In this document: piece after piece, positions 1 through 12,465 of the stretch
Layout: the number at the start of each line of letters is the position of its first letter
How positions within the stretch are numbered: position 1 is the first letter of the stretch
Assembly (NCBI RefSeq): GCF_020497125.1
Contig: NC_059080.1
Coordinates: forward strand, 66,868,573 to 66,932,572
DNA length: 64,000 bases
Direction of reading: 5' to 3'
From: Mauremys mutica
Taxonomy: Eukaryota > Chordata > Testudines > Geoemydidae
Position numbers and translations under genes: made by a program
Notes under the pieces: model-generated
Seen by the model: only the letters and a program-made list of their open reading frames with translations
What the model was told of the DNA's origin: nothing
Database searches by the model: none

Positions 1-199
1 ACTAGAGCTCAGCAGTTAGGCCCCGATTCAGCAAAAGCACTTAAGGACATAGTTTGGGCTATAATGGGCATAGAAGTCATTCGCAGACATTTTTGTGAAT
101 TCAGAATGGCATTTTGATTCAGCTCTGTTCATGTTTAATGATCTTTTGCATGAGGAAAGTTTTGCTCTTATGTATGCTCCTGTAAGGGAACTGTTCTCC

Positions 200-1340
200 C
201 CTTACTAAAACTCAGGGGGGTGTTTTGGTTGGCTAGCTCCCTATACCAAAAGAAAGGAGAAGAGTCAATGGGAAATCAGGATCCTGAGACTGACAATCCC
301 CAGGAACAATGGGGAGAGGCCAATGCTCTAGGTCAGCCTGATTGACAGGACAGGTAGGCTAATTAAGGAGTCAGGAGGCTGGGGAGGGGGTAGTCCCGTT
401 CTCCGTGGAATTGCCTGGGTCAGACAGAGTGGGGCCTCGCTAAGGAGAAAGCAGGGCCCAAGCTGAGCTGGGGAGCAGAGCTGGGCCAGCCAGAGGGGCC
501 AGAAAAGCAGCCCAGGAAGCAGATCAGAGCTGGGAGCAGTCACGGAAGCAGCCCACAGAGCAGACCTGTGCTGAGACCAGGGCTGCAGCCACAGAGCCAG
601 AGGGGCCAGAGAAGCAGCCCAGGGAGCTGGAGGCAGAGCAGCAGCAACAGCAACAGTGCTGAGGCAGAGCAGAGCTGGAGCTGAGGCTGGAGCAGTCTGG
701 AGCAGGGTGCGGTGAGCAGCTGGGGAGAGCGAGGGGGACCCTGGACAGCAGGACCAGTGCAGGGAGATGCCCCCAGCCAAGAGGCCCTGCAGGCCACACT
801 TGGAGGGGGATCGTAACCCTGATGGTGCGGGGGCGATGCTGGGAAGAAGGGTCTTGCCACCTAGAGCCTGAGAGCGTGTGGCCACTGCCAGAGCAAGTGT
901 CCAACCCACAGCATCCCTGCAGCACAGCCAGGGCCTGGGCAGGAAGCCTGGGACTTGTGAAGAACAGATTGAACTTCCCTTACATTCCAGAGACGCTGGT
1001 TGTGATGTCTCCATGCCACTGGGTGGGGGGGGGGGTGGAGGTCACGTGTTTTCTTTTAACCTTTCCCATTTTTTTCTTTTGATTGCTGTTTAATACATTA
1101 TATTTGCTTTGAACTGCATGTAATGATCAATGGGTTAGGGAAGCATCCAGTGCAGGGAGAGCACCCCGGAGTGGGGACACCCCAGCCCCTGCCCTAAGTG
1201 ACTATGAGCCCCCTAGAAATTCTGGGCCCAGCCTTGTTGGGGTTACGAGGACTCTGCCACACAGGAGAATGGAAGGGGAGCCCTTGAGGTCAGGCAGACC
1301 TCTGGGTAAAGGAAGTGGGAGCAAGGACTCAGAATCTTGC
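200..1340 (+). repeat. GC-rich LTR-like repeat, family not resolved
   Basis: The stretch is purine- and G-rich, rich in AGCAG/CCAGAG motifs, and differs sharply from the AT-rich flanks. The open frames in it are by-products of that composition (Ser/Leu/Pro/Ala-rich, no recognisable domain) and are not called as genes. The order of parts (GC-rich block, then a T-rich block near 1,060-1,110, then a segment ending with CTCTGCCACACAGGAG) resembles a retrotransposon LTR plus leader. No TG...CA ends or target duplication could be fixed, so this is inference from general appearance. Confidence 0.35.
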
Positions 1341-1597
1341 TATTCCATTTCACCGGGGTAGTGTATAAGACAGGAAAGTTCCCCACAATAGTGGGACCAT
1401 TTCCCCCACTTACACTAGTAAATGTTGGGACGGAACAATTTTTCTCCACAAATAAACAACCAAATCAAATTCATTAGAAAGTTGATCAGGAATTTTCATG
1501 AATAGAAAAAATGGGGTTGAATTTGCCACACAAATCACAGTGAAGAATGTGACTGGTTTATACAGATATTCACTTTACATGGAATAAAAAAGGAGTA

Positions 1598-2115
1598 CCG
1601 TATATTCCGGCGTATAAGACGACTTTCTATATTAAAAAACAACCCCAAAAAATCGGGGGTCGTCTTATACGCCGGGTATAAACAGCGGGCGGCTGGGATT
1701 TAAAAGGCTCTGTGCTCCCCGCCGCAGCGGGCAGCCCAGAGCCCTCTGACTCCCCGCCGCGGCTGGGATTTAAAAGGCTCTGTGCTCCCCGCCGCAGCGG
1801 GCAGCCCAGAGCCCTCTGACTCCCCGCCGCGGCTGGGATTTAAAAGGCTCTGGGCTCCCCACCGCAGCGGGCAGCCCAGAGCCCTCTGATTCCCGGCCGC
1901 GGCTGGGATTTAAAAGGCTCTGGGCTCCCCGCCGCAGCGGGCAGCCCAGAGCCCTCTGATTCCCAGCTGCGGCTGGGATTTAAAAGGCTCTGGGCTCCCC
2001 CCCTCGGAAGGGGGGGTCGTCTTATAGGCCGAGTATAGGCCAAAACCTATAGTTTAACTGTAAAATTAGGGGGTTGTCTTATACGCCCCATCGCCTTATA
2101 CGCCGGAAAATACGG
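1598..2115. mobile_element. Non-autonomous DNA transposon with TA target duplication
   Basis: Inverted ends are visible: the left end reads CCGTATATTCCGGCGTATAA and the right end reads, in reverse complement, CCGTATTTTCCGGCGTATAA, one difference in 20. TA dinucleotides flank both ends (1,596-1,597 and 2,116-2,117). The element is 518 bp and encodes nothing. TA duplication suggests mobilisation by a Tc1/mariner-type transposase; that is inference. The interior is a tandem array listed separately. Confidence 0.8.
1691..2000. repeat. 70-bp minisatellite inside the MITE
   Basis: Units begin at 1,691, 1,761, 1,831, 1,901 and 1,971, each with GGCTGGGATTTAAAAGGCTC. The period is exactly 70 bp: four full units plus a partial fifth. 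Units differ by a few substitutions, such as TGTGCTCC versus TGGGCTCC. Any open frame here (Pro/Arg-rich repeats) is an artefact of the array. Confidence 0.93.
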
Positions 2116-2773
2116 TATTGAAGACCCCACATATTTCTTCAACCCTTTCTTAACAAAAGTCCATACATGATTAAATACAAACCATATTTTATATTATGTA
2201 TGTCTATCTTTTGTCTATTATGTTTTTCAGTGTGTATAGAACACACATACAAAGGGAGGTGGATAAAGGTTACAATAATGGAGTGGGGCTGACCCAAAGA
2301 AGAAAGGAAAATGTGATTTAAGTATGAGAATTCTGCCTCTTCTTTTTTTCTGCCTGGGGTAGGCTGGTGGTAGAAAATATTGTGTTTCAGACAGGGTCAA
2401 GAAAAGAAGAGAGACTATACAACTTACATTTACAAATGTCACCTCAGACTCCCCATACATCATTAAATATCTAGCAGTTCAAACACTTCCTTTAACTTAC
2501 ACTTCATGTTTCAACTTCACTCTCAACTTCTTAACATTGCAGCTTCACATACATGCACCACACTCAACAAACAGTCAGTCAACACATTACACAGCTCTCC
2601 CTTTCTCCAAAGTTCTCATATACCTCTTCACATATGTAAGCACACACACACTTGGTTTACATGCAATGTACTAATGCATACTGGTGCAGCTCCCCTATTT
2701 GTATTGTTCAATCGGCATTAATTCTACAGTCACAACACTATGGTATTAGTTTAGTAGTATCTTTCATCTAGAG
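2116..2773. other. AT-rich DNA, nothing recognised
   Basis: No gene, repeat boundary or structured RNA could be recognised. There are short CA-rich runs near 2,640. Confidence 0.4.
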
Positions 2774-3067
2774 CAGGGGTAGGCAACATATGGCACGCAT
2801 GCCGAAGGTGGCATGCGAGCTGATTTTCACACTGCCCGGGTCCTGGCCATCGGTCCAGGGGGCTCTGCATTTTAATTTAATTTTAAATGAAGCTTCTTAA
2901 ACATTTTTAAAACCTTATTTACTTTACATACAACAATAGGTTAGTTATATATTATAGACTTATAGAAAGAGACCTTCTAAAAACATTAAAATATATTACT
3001 AGCACGCAAAACCTTAAATTAGAGTGAATAAATAAAGACTTGGCACACCACTTCTGAAAGTTTGCCA
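2774..3067. mobile_element. hAT-type MITE, right end truncated
   Basis: The left end CAGGGGTAGGCAACATATGG is the typical terminus of hAT non-autonomous elements that begin CAGGGGT. The body is AT-rich, and the right side fades out at TTTGCC near 3,067 without the expected complementary terminus or 8-bp duplication. The right end is therefore truncated or degraded. Confidence 0.6.
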
Positions 3068-3579
3068 CGAGAGATAAAACTATATACACCCAGTAGAACT
3101 GAAATGCAACCCCTTTTGAGTTCATAGACAGCAGCTAATAGCATAAAATAAAATGTGCTACACTGAGCGGAGGGACAGATGATGGCATGGACACAATGTG
3201 ACCCCTCCTATGCCCACATTCTCATCAATAAAAACTGCCTTGAGATCTTTAATGCCTATGCAGAACAGAGAGGACCTGAGTTTACAAAGCTTTTTGTGAC
3301 AGTATCATACAGAGAAGACTTCATGGAATTTAGTTTATAAACCACAGAAGGCTGAATAGCTGATATAACTACACCAGGGTAGTTATTTTAAACATGTTCA
3401 GATAAAATGGTGAAAAGATGCCCTTTGTTCTACTAATTGATTGATTTTACTGATTCATATAATGCCTGAGACAGTTATGCATTTCCGTTAAAAAATGCAC
3501 AACATATACACTATGTGTCAACTGCAATATGGCATATGCTACCCATATCTAGTCTATGGAGGAAGTTTGGGCTAGTGGG

Positions 3580-3815
3580 AGACAGTGTAGTCCAGAGGAT
3601 GGGGCACTGGGTTAGTTGGAAGGCCACAGGTACTCTACTTGGCTCTGCTGTTGACCTGCTGTGCAACCTTAGTCAATTCACTTCACCCCTCTATTTCCCC
3701 TCCCCCCCTTTCTTTGTCTTGTCTTTGGGGCAGAGATTATTGTTTCATACTACTTGTTTGCAGAACACCTAACACAATAGGGAACCTAGGCGCTACTGTA
3801 ATAAAAATGTTAATC
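3580..3815 (+). mobile_element. MIR-like SINE with L2-like tail
   Basis: The order of motifs matches MIR-type CORE-SINEs: GTAGTCCAGAGGATGGGGCA near the start, then a CTCTGCTGTTGACCTGCTGT core, then CAATTCACTTCACCCCTCT. It is followed by an L2-like tail (CTTTGGGGCAGAGATTATTG ... AACACCTAACACAATAGGG). It is diverged, so it is an ancient amniote repeat. Confidence 0.6.
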
Positions 3816-6800
3816 ACTATAGCAAAGACCTACTTTTTCTATTTTAAAAAAGCAAATAAAAAAACCCCATATCCTTGTCAGTGTCCCACAAGTCAGGACA
3901 AGCCTTACAAAGAAGCTCTACCAAAAACAAATAGTGTGAACCTATACAATAAGCAAAAAAATTGGGGGGTCATCTCGTACCCGAGAGAGAGAAAAACAAA
4001 CTAATAGGCCTCTACTGCTGCCCTCCATCTCCTTCCTGGTCATCTCTCCCTACCCTGATTCTCTCCCCTAATCACTTTCTCCACATTCCATCTCTTCTAT
4101 CCCTGAGCTCTAGTGCCTGGTCCTTACATTAGTGAGCACCTACTCAATGGAACTAACTTCCCTGGGTACTTCTCGTTTGTTCCCCAGTGTATGAAAAGAT
4201 TACACAGTCAGCCCCCTTCTTCCCTGTGTTTCTTTTCTTTGTGTTCCTTTTTGATTGGTCTTTTCCTCTTTCCTTCCCTATGTTCTCTCACCACTTTTCT
4301 TCTCTCTGTCCTCCTTTCTGAGTCCCTTTTTCCTCCATCTTCTCTCATCATTGTCTATCCTTCTCTTCATATTTCCCACTGTCTGTTCACTCTCTCTGTA
4401 CCCTCCTCTCTTCCGCAGCCCCTCACGGTCTTCTATCCCACCCCTTTCTTCATCTTTGTTCCCTCTCCTCTTCACATTCTCCTTCCCCACGGTAGGTGGA
4501 CTCCAGAAGGGCTTCAGTTTTACATCCTTTCCATCCACAGGGAGGAAGAATCTCTCTGTTACCTCCTTCCTAATCTGAGGATAAAGAAGTTCAGAGGTAA
4601 CAAGGGGGAGTTCATTCACCTCTTCTTCATGTGTGAGGTAGTGGTGGAGTAACTCAACAGAAGCCTATCATTCACTTTTCACATGAGAGGCCACAGAGCA
4701 CTTCTTCTCCCCACCTGAGAGGAAGAAGAGAGATTTATTCAGATTTGTAAAATTACAGCTGTAAATAGATAAAGAATCTCTACAGAATTGGTAGCTATGA
4801 AGAATTCTTAAAGAAATCTTGAAAATGAGATGCCTCTTTACGTGACTCTTTCCTATTCTATTTATTAGTTTATTATTGACTCTCTTTCCCATTTAGTAAT
4901 GTAGAAATAAATAATCAGAAGTCTAGTAAATAACCTGTTGTAAAGCAGGAGGACGCATGGAAAGCCAAATGCTATATAAAACAAAAGGTATAGATTCACT
5001 GATGTCCTTCATTATACTTCAGGCACTTGGGGCCTGACCCAAAATCTGCTGAAGTCTATATGAGTTTTCAGTGTGCTTTGGATCAGGTCCTTAAGGCTTA
5101 AAGTAAAAGATCTGATCCTGTTCTCACTGAAGTTAGTGGCAAAATGCTCACTTTGTGTCATTGGGAACAAGGGTGGGCCCCCAAAGCTGTAATTGTTTTT
5201 CTCTTGCAAAAACAAAACAAAACAAAAAGCCTTTACATCCATGATCCCATAAACAATGTAGATATAAATCCCCATGAAAAGGAAATATATGTGACACATC
5301 TCCAATCCAAATCCTGTTTTATTTTTCAACTTTCCCGTATTAAAAGGTAAGCATGGAGTATGAAACATCCAGGTCATCATATTATTTTAAAGAGAGCACA
5401 AGCAAAATTACATTTCATCCCTGCATAAACCTTCATAAAAATGTAATGAAAAGAAACACAAACACTGTTTATCTTTAAGATCCAGACACTAAACTCAAAT
5501 TTCCTCCTGGAAATTTTAATTAGTGATCTGAAGAATGCTTAGGCAAAATATCTGCTCCCAGTTGTCTGTTTAGGTTAAATTAAATTATTTCTGTAAGTAA
5601 TATAATTAAAATCCTTTTAGTTCTTAATCAATATTTTATTTACATTCATTTTCCTGTAGTATTTGATTAGTTCTTTTGAAGAGAGAGGGGGTAATTTATT
5701 TTCTGTTTATTATATGCCCATTTGAAGTATCTGTGCTCCCATTAATGGCAGAATCTCCCACAGCACAGGATCTACTGCCAAAATCATGAGGCACCATGTG
5801 TTTTGGGGATAACAATTTGATTACTGCAGTGATTCAACAGGAATGAGGTTCATCAGTTTTGAGCTGGTCTGGGAAGAATTTCTGTGACAATATCTAGTAC
5901 AAAATTGGACATCATGCCAGATGTGCACACGTTCGTTACATAGGGCTTCATTCTCCATTGCTCTGTGCCTTGTGCCATCATTTACTCTGGTGAAAACTGA
6001 GACAAAGGTGAGGGTAAAACTCTTATTGTTCTGACTTGGTAGAACTTTTTACTCACATTGCCTGGGTGTAAAGGCCCAATCTGGCAATGAGCTTCTTGTG
6101 GGCAGATTCCTGCCCCTGCATAGAGCCCTACCGACATCAAGGGCTCTATGTAGTCCACCCATGTGAAGTCATTGTAGTCTGAGGGTATAAATGACTACAT
6201 AATGGGGAATGTCAGTCCTACAATCTTTAAAGAAGCCTTATTAAAGCATCAAAACAACATATCAATACCAGCAGTGGGCTGAAAAATCTGGACACACTCT
6301 ATGTAGGTACATAACTTAATCTTTTGGCACATCTTTTTTTCTCCCTTTATCCTGACATCGTCTTTGAATATCCTCCCCAATTTGTCATGAACACACACAA
6401 ACTTATCCACAATTAGATTCAACCTCATTGGCCAAAGATTTATTTAGGCCCCAATCCTGTGATTATTGAAATAAATGTCTAAGCTTCCATAGATTTCCAG
6501 TTTTAGGATACCATTTCAACAACAGTTTAGATTGCTGCTGGCTAGTCACAGTTTCTTTCCTGAAAAATTACACTGTATCCTCAAATTATGCAAATTAAAT
6601 TCTTTTGTATAAACAATGTTCTGTGCTGTATACATGATGTACGTTTATGGAGGCACAGTCTCAGCTGCGAATGGAGTGATGACAACTTACACTAGCTGAG
6701 AATCTGCCCCATGGGGCTTACAGTTCATATTAAAAAAAAGAAATTCAACACTTCACTGAAGGTTTGCAATCTGAAGAAGTTCAATTAATTTTATTATAAA

Positions 6801-6899
6801 TTATTTGGGAACTGAAGCAGAAACATCAAAATGCTAGCAAAAAGGATCTTCTCATGCCAATTCCAGATCTATTTTGCACACCTAAAAGGTTCACATAGT
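3816..6899. other. AT-rich intergenic DNA
   Basis: No gene or complete repeat is seen. The stretch 4,200-4,500 is a polypyrimidine tract, listed separately. Near 5,030-5,110 there is a diverged palindromic repeat around CTGAAGTCTATATGAG. The open frames are short and low-complexity. Confidence 0.4.
4200..4500 (+). repeat. Polypyrimidine (C/T-rich) tract
   Basis: About 300 bases are strongly biased to C and T on the plus strand, with TCTC, TTCC and CTTT runs. The overlapping frames, Ser/Leu/Phe-rich on plus and Arg/Lys/Glu-rich on minus, are composition artefacts. Confidence 0.7.
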
Positions 6900-7883
6900 T
6901 GGTATGAACATACAGGTTGATCACAGGATTACGATGAGCTGCCAATGTGCCATAAAAAAAGCTAATGCAGTCTTGGGATGCATCAGGCGAGGTATTCCCA
7001 GTAGAGGTAAGGTGTTAGTACCGTTATACAAGGCACTGGTGAGACCTCATCTGGAATACTGTGTGCAGTTCTGGTCTCCCATCTTTAAGAAGGATGAATT
7101 CAAACTGGAACAGGTACAGAGAAGGGCTACTAGGCTGAGCCGAGGAATGGAAAACCTGTCTTATGAAAGGAGACTTGTTTAGCCTAACCAAAAGAAGGCT
7201 GAGGGGAGAGACGATTGCTTTCTATAAATACATCAGAGGGATAAATACCAGGGAGGGAGAGGAACTATTTAAACTCAGTACCAATGTGAACACAAGGACA
7301 AATGGATATAAACTGGCCATCAGGAAGTTTAGACTTGAAATTAGATGGTTTCTAACCATCAGAGGAATGAAGTTCTGGAACAGCCTTCCAAGGGGATCAG
7401 TGGGGGCAAAAGACTAAGCTTGACAAGTTTGTGGAGGGGATGGCATGATGGGATGGCAATTAATTGATCTTTGACTATTAGCAGTAAATATGCCCAGTGG
7501 CCTGTGATAGGATTTTAGATGGGTTGGGATCTGAGTTACTACAGAGAATTGTTTCCTGGGTGTCTGGCTGGTGAGTCTTGCCGACATGCTCAGGGTTTAG
7601 CTGATCGCCATATTGGTGTCGGGAAGGAATTTTCCTCCAGTGCAGATTGGCAGAGGCCCTGGGGCTTTTTGCCTTCCTCTGCAGCGTGGGGCACGTGTCA
7701 CTTGCTGGAGGATTCTCTGCACCTTGGAAGTCTTTAAACCATGATTTGAGGACTTCAATAGCTCAAACCTAGGTTAAGGGTTTATTACAGGAGTGGGTGG
7801 GTGAGACTCTGCGGCCTGCATTGTGCACGAGGTCAGACTAGACGATCATAATGGTCCCTTCTGACCTTACAGTCTATGACTCT
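6900..7883 (+). mobile_element. CR1 LINE, 5'-truncated 3' end
   Basis: A CR1-family non-LTR retrotransposon 3' segment: the end of the reverse transcriptase frame, then a non-coding 3' region. The end carries the hallmarks of a CR1 tail: GAGGTCAGACTAGACGATCA, TGGTCCCTTCTGACCTTACA and a terminal TCTATGACTCT. Truncation at the 5' side is usual for this family. The copy is moderately diverged. Confidence 0.85.
6904..7417 (+). pseudogene. CR1 reverse transcriptase C-terminus, broken
   Basis: Two overlapping frames (6,904-7,182 and 7,163-7,417) together carry the thumb and C-terminal part of a CR1 reverse transcriptase. The first contains LVPLYKALVRPHLEYCVQFW and QVQRRATRL; the second contains FSLTKRRLRGETIAFYKYIR and a closing FWNSLPRG. 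A frameshift near 7,165-7,180 separates them. The catalytic palm with the Y/FADD motif is absent because the element is 5'-truncated. It is dead as a gene. Confidence 0.85.
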
Positions 7884-8291
7884 AAACAGGCATATCTTGG
7901 CTCCCCCACAAATGCAGGGTTGCTCCACTAGTCCAATCCCAAAAAGTCAGGCTTCTCCTCTCTGGAACATATAGTCTTTGACTGCTTTTCCTCTCTAGGT
8001 GGGTCTGATCCAGTCTGACTCATCCCTCTATACAGGTCTAAGCCAGTCTGAATAAGGTTCTGGATGAACAGCTCTGACGAGATGGGGTTTTGAGTCTGCA
8101 GGCCCTAGCAGTTTCCCACCAAGAGCAGCAGGCATTCTCCCATTCTCTCATTGGCAGTGGAGATGCTCTGCTCCCTACCAGCAGAATAGTGATTATCCTC
8201 ACTCCACTGATCCCTCAGTACCTGCTGCAGCAAAGCTGCTTGTCTCTTGACCCTGGCTCACCTCTGGATCCTCATTTAGTGGTGGGAGAGG
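7884..8291. other. No recognised feature
   Basis: Mixed-composition DNA between the CR1 tail and a MITE. No frame or repeat is recognised. Confidence 0.4.
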
Positions 8292-8533
8292 CAGGGCCGG
8301 CTCCAGGCACCAGCTCAGCAAGCAGGTGGTTGGGGCGGCCAAGGGGAAGGGACGGCACGTTGGGCTCTTCGGCGGCAATTCGGTGGCAGCTCCCTTGGTC
8401 CCTCTCGTAGGGAAGGACCTGCCACCAAATTGCCACCAAAGAAGAAAGTGGCATGGTGGAGCAGCCACCGAACGCAATCGCGGCTTTTTTTTTTTATCCG
8501 CTTGGGGTGGCAAAAGCCCTGGAGCCATCCCTG
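8292..8533. mobile_element. hAT-like GC-rich MITE
   Basis: The left end CAGGGCCGGCTCCAGG pairs with the right end CCTGGAGCCATCCCTG. The flanks GGGAGAGG (8,284-8,291) and GGTAGAGG (8,534-8,541) are an 8-bp target duplication with one mismatch. The element is 242 bp and non-coding. The same family appears at 26,763-27,014 and 32,614-32,881. Confidence 0.75.
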
Positions 8534-8541
8534 GGTAGAGG

Positions 8542-9493
8542 GCAGGGAGTTCAGTGTCAGTCCCTGTCCCCTTTGCAGTGTCAGATCCTATTATATGCTG
8601 GAAGTGGATGATTGAGTCTCTAGTCCATTCCTCTGCTACTGCTCCTCTGCACAGTGGAGAAGGAGCAATTAGATTCCAGGCAGCAGCTGATCCTGACAGT
8701 GGAGGAGCAAGATCAAGCCTGGCTCCCTGCTATTGCTCCTACCTGAATGGGAGAGGGTATTTAATTTAGTACTCATGCTCTACAGCCCCAGACATCTCTT
8801 CTACATCTGTGGTCACTCTCCTGGATACATGGTGATCCACTTTTATGCACTCACCTCTGCCTTAGTGGGGATTCTCTCTCCCTAGCCCCTTCCTGCCAGA
8901 CAGAGAAAGCTTTTGTTGGTGCTGTCCTCTGCCAGGCACACACAGGAGCTCCCTGGGACCGCATGGATAATTTGACCACATGGCTGCTGCTAGGGCAAGA
9001 GGGATAGAGAGGTGTAATCCCTTAAGAAGGGACTTCAACCCATGCAATCGCAGGGGTCCCCAGTTACTTGTCCCTGGGGACAAACACAGTTGTGGTGAAG
9101 CCAGAATACACCCTACCTATGCTTTTGTAAAGCAAAATGGTATCTGCTGCATAAGTAGGCAGGTAACGGTCCGAGAATTGAGATTTGCAGTAGGGACCAA
9201 CATCGCCATTGCTTCTATTTGTCTTACATTGAGCATATTCCAAGACAGTCTGAAGCAGTTCTAGAAGTCTCAGATATTCATTCCATTGGTTGGAAAGCTG
9301 CCACCTGAGAGACTGAACAGAGAAGCCTATTGGAATTACAGCATATTCTGAAAGACTGAGCATTCCTCTCATGAGAGTGCTGCTCCAGCTTAATCATCTG
9401 CCTTTCTGGTTCAAATAAGAGGGAAAGGGCCACAAAAGATTATAGAGCCTCACAAACAGGTGAGGAAGGGGATCTCAGACTGGCAGAAAGTGG

Positions 9494-9535
<42 letters not shown>

Positions 9536-10856
9536 ATGGTGAAGGAACTCTGCCAAAAATGTGGCAGGAGATGGATGCAAACTCCATGTGTTTGTTCACA
9601 GATGGCCTTACTGAGAATAGGGAGCCTTGACTACACCATATTTACAGTAGCAGACTAATCAAAGTGAAACAACTTAAAGGGTCTAATTCCAGTCTCTTTT
9701 ACATGTGTTTTACATTGGTGTAACTTCATTGCTTTCACTGGAATTACTCCTCATTACACTGGTGTTAGAGAGTTCAGAATCAAGCCCAGGTTACTCCATT
9801 TTTAGGTTCTCATATGTTACATAAAGGTTAATATTAACAATCAGCAGAAAATGAACCCTTTTGATAAATAATTATTTTCTGGTTTTGAATATGATGAGGT
9901 TATTAGGTCACCAGATAGCCATTTATTTCCCCTATCATCCTACGACATTTATTGAAAATTTATTAAAATACTTTCTAATTTTTGGTAATGTTATTCATTT
10001 GTGTTCTGACCACAATTCATTTTGTTAATAGATGTGGTATAATGAGAATCGTTAGAATCCTGTTACTATAATTTATAACTTTGTTATTCAACCAACCTTT
10101 GAGTCCTGTTTGACTTCATAATATAAATTTAGTCTATATTTAAGTTGACTTTATATATGTAAATAGATGTCTAATTCAGCTACTGTTTCATATGTAGATG
10201 CATATATGGCTTAATTAAATGAATGTCCACAGTAGAGTTGGCTCAAACCTTTTTTGGCGGAGGTTGGAGGGGCAGTAAATCTACAGTTTTGTCAAAGGCA
10301 AAACATTTCAGAAACATGTGTTGATTTTGACAAAGTTTCGACAGGCAGGTTTATCAGGTCCACAGTGGACTTTCTGGAGGATGAGCAAGAGATCGTAAAC
10401 CTGATCTTTTCAATCCCAAAATGGACATTTTGACAATTCCATTCCACAAACTCCTTCACAGGGTTTTGTTTTCATTCCAATGTGGAACAAAAACAAATTT
10501 TGACATCTCAAAAGTTGTTCTGAAATGGAATTGTCATCCTCTGGCCAACTCTCATCCTCATCCATTGCTATTAAAGTTGCTGCTTTGGGGCTATATTAAG
10601 TCTATGCTGAGGTGCTAACCTTTTCCTTATTTACAATTCCTTAGTTGTGCTAGTTGGTAAACCTTAAAAAAGATTCCACTTGGGAATGGGAGAAGAGGTT
10701 ACAAGAGGACAGGAGGACAGTATATGCGCTTAGCACTCACTGGAGTGCTGGGAGAGGCCTATAGTTAAAATGCCCCTTGGCAATCCATATGCTGCACATA
10801 TGCAATCAGTTCTACATCCAGACTTCCAGACACATAATGCAGTGGGCAGCAGACAC
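8542..10856. other. Intergenic DNA with one microsatellite
   Basis: No gene is seen. A (TG)n(AG)n microsatellite lies near 9,497-9,535. Around 9,690-9,790 there is a diverged short-hairpin repeat containing TTACACTGGTGTTAG. Around 10,240-10,380 there is a diverged A/T-rich repeat with GTTTTGTCAAAGGCAAAACA. Confidence 0.4.
9497..9535 (+). repeat. (TG)n-(AG)n compound microsatellite
   Basis: About eleven TG units run directly into about eight GA units. Confidence 0.95.
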
Positions 10857-10859
10857 TAA

Positions 10860-11130
10860 GGGTGTATGTCTACATTGCAAAACAAGACCCATGGCAATGA
10901 GTCCCAGAGCCCGAGTCCATTGACATTCCCACTCAGGCTGGAGCCTGGGTCTGAAATCCAGAGAGGGGGGTGGGTCTCAGAGCCTGGGCTCCAGCCCTAC
11001 CACAAAAATTTACACTGCTAGTTTTAGCTTTACAGCATAAGCTCTGTAAGCCCATGTCTGTTGACCCAAGCTCTGAGACTTGCTTCTGTGAGGCTTTATG
11101 CATTTATTTATTTGCAGTCTAGACATACTC
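10860..11130. mobile_element. PIF/Harbinger-like MITE
   Basis: The ends are roughly inverted: left GGGTGTATGTCTACATTGCA, right TGCAGTCTAGACATACTC. TAA trinucleotides flank it exactly (10,857-10,859 and 11,131-11,133). The TAA/TTA duplication is the PIF/Harbinger signature. Length 271 bp, no coding capacity. Confidence 0.8.
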
Positions 11131-11133
11131 TAA

Positions 11134-12453
11134 GACAATGTACATGGTTGCTTTTTTTTTAAAGTGATCAGTAAAGAGTATTATAGATCATGTTGCCCTG
11201 CCCCAGGGTGGAGGGATGGTGGATCTTCCTCTGCCATTCCTGATATATTCCCTTCCTCTCAATCCAGCATCTGGGTGAGTGGTTAGGACAGGATTTTGCT
11301 GGGGATACATGCAGGATTTTTTTATGTAGATACTGTATTTCTGCAGTTGTTCTATATGCACAGGAGATTATCAGATGGCCCAAAGTGGGTGGATTATGTG
11401 CTTCCTTCAAATGAACAGATCTTTGGAATGCAACAGCCAGTGTTTCTGGTGCAGAATGTGGTAGTGGGGGATCTGATCACAAAAACCTGCTGGTTTTTGA
11501 CAAGCCTGCCATATGGACTGAAGCAGTAAGGGCTAGATTGTTAAAGTTATTTAGGTGGCTAAAGATGCAGGTAGGGGCCTAGTGAGATTTTCAAACTCCT
11601 ATTGGGAATTAGGTGCCTATGTACTTTAGGCACTCAAATACCTCTAAAGAGCTATCCGTAAGAGACAGAAGCAGACAAAGTAGAGAGAGACAAAATTGTG
11701 AAGGGCCTGGAAAGTAAGGATGAGAAGCCTAAACTTGCTGTAGTGAAATAGGGTGAACCAGTGACGCAAAGGGAAGAAGGGCTGATCTGAGGAAAGGGGG
11801 TATGGGACAGGGATAATGATTTAGGTATTGGAGTTCTGAACTCATTGACGGGGAGAGAGTGATGTGATCTTTAGAGCCAGAGAGGAAGCATGCACAGTAA
11901 TCAAGGTGGGAGATGATGGAGGCCTATCTGATAGTTTCGGCTATCTGAGCAGAAAGAAGATGGTGGGCTTAGGAATGTTACGGAGGAAGAAGTGGCAAGA
12001 TCTGGACACAACCTGCATGTGTAGGTCAAGAGAGAGGAAGGAGGCAAAGATGACTCCTAGTTCATGATCACAAGAGTAAGAACTGGCAAAAAATGAATGC
12101 AGCATTTAGAATTTCTGTAACATTCAGCCCAAGCTTTCTTGTGATGCACATGTTTTACTTGTGTATTATGGGGAAAGACCACAACAGCAATTACTCCTTT
12201 TTTCTCCTTCCTCCCACCCCCAGGCCACCTCCCCAAAAAATGGGAAAAGCCAAGTTGTGCTTATTTTATTTTACATGTGAAACACTTTGCATTATACAGA
12301 TAAATGTTCTCATGGGTAGATAGGATGCAGGCAGAAGCCCCACTAGTTCAAGAATAGTCTCTGATACATTCCTTTCATGAATCAGCACTGTATGTTCTGT
12401 CCAGATGCCAACACATACTTTTCTGATTTTCTGGCGTGGAAAGCATAGAGTGC
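11134..12453. other. Intergenic DNA, possible old LINE relic
   Basis: 11,530-11,640 holds a diverged palindromic repeat (GGTGCCTATGTACTTTAGGC). 11,640-12,070 is purine-rich and resembles an old LINE-derived segment seen in sauropsid genomes; that is impression only. No frame with a domain was found. Confidence 0.3.
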
Positions 12454-12465
12454 CTTAGCATAAAC

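Noticed and set aside
328..1014. 228-residue minus-strand frame and overlapping frames
   Set aside because: Low-complexity Leu/Ser/Pro/Ala composition from a GC-rich repeat, no domain and several competing frames.
1840..2043. Repetitive Pro/Arg-rich frame
   Set aside because: A by-product of the 70-bp minisatellite.
1598..2115. CRISPR-like array
   Set aside because: The 70-bp units are contiguous with no unique spacers; the genome is eukaryotic.
4113..4652. 179-residue Ser/Leu/Phe-rich frame
   Set aside because: Lies in a polypyrimidine tract; no conserved motif.
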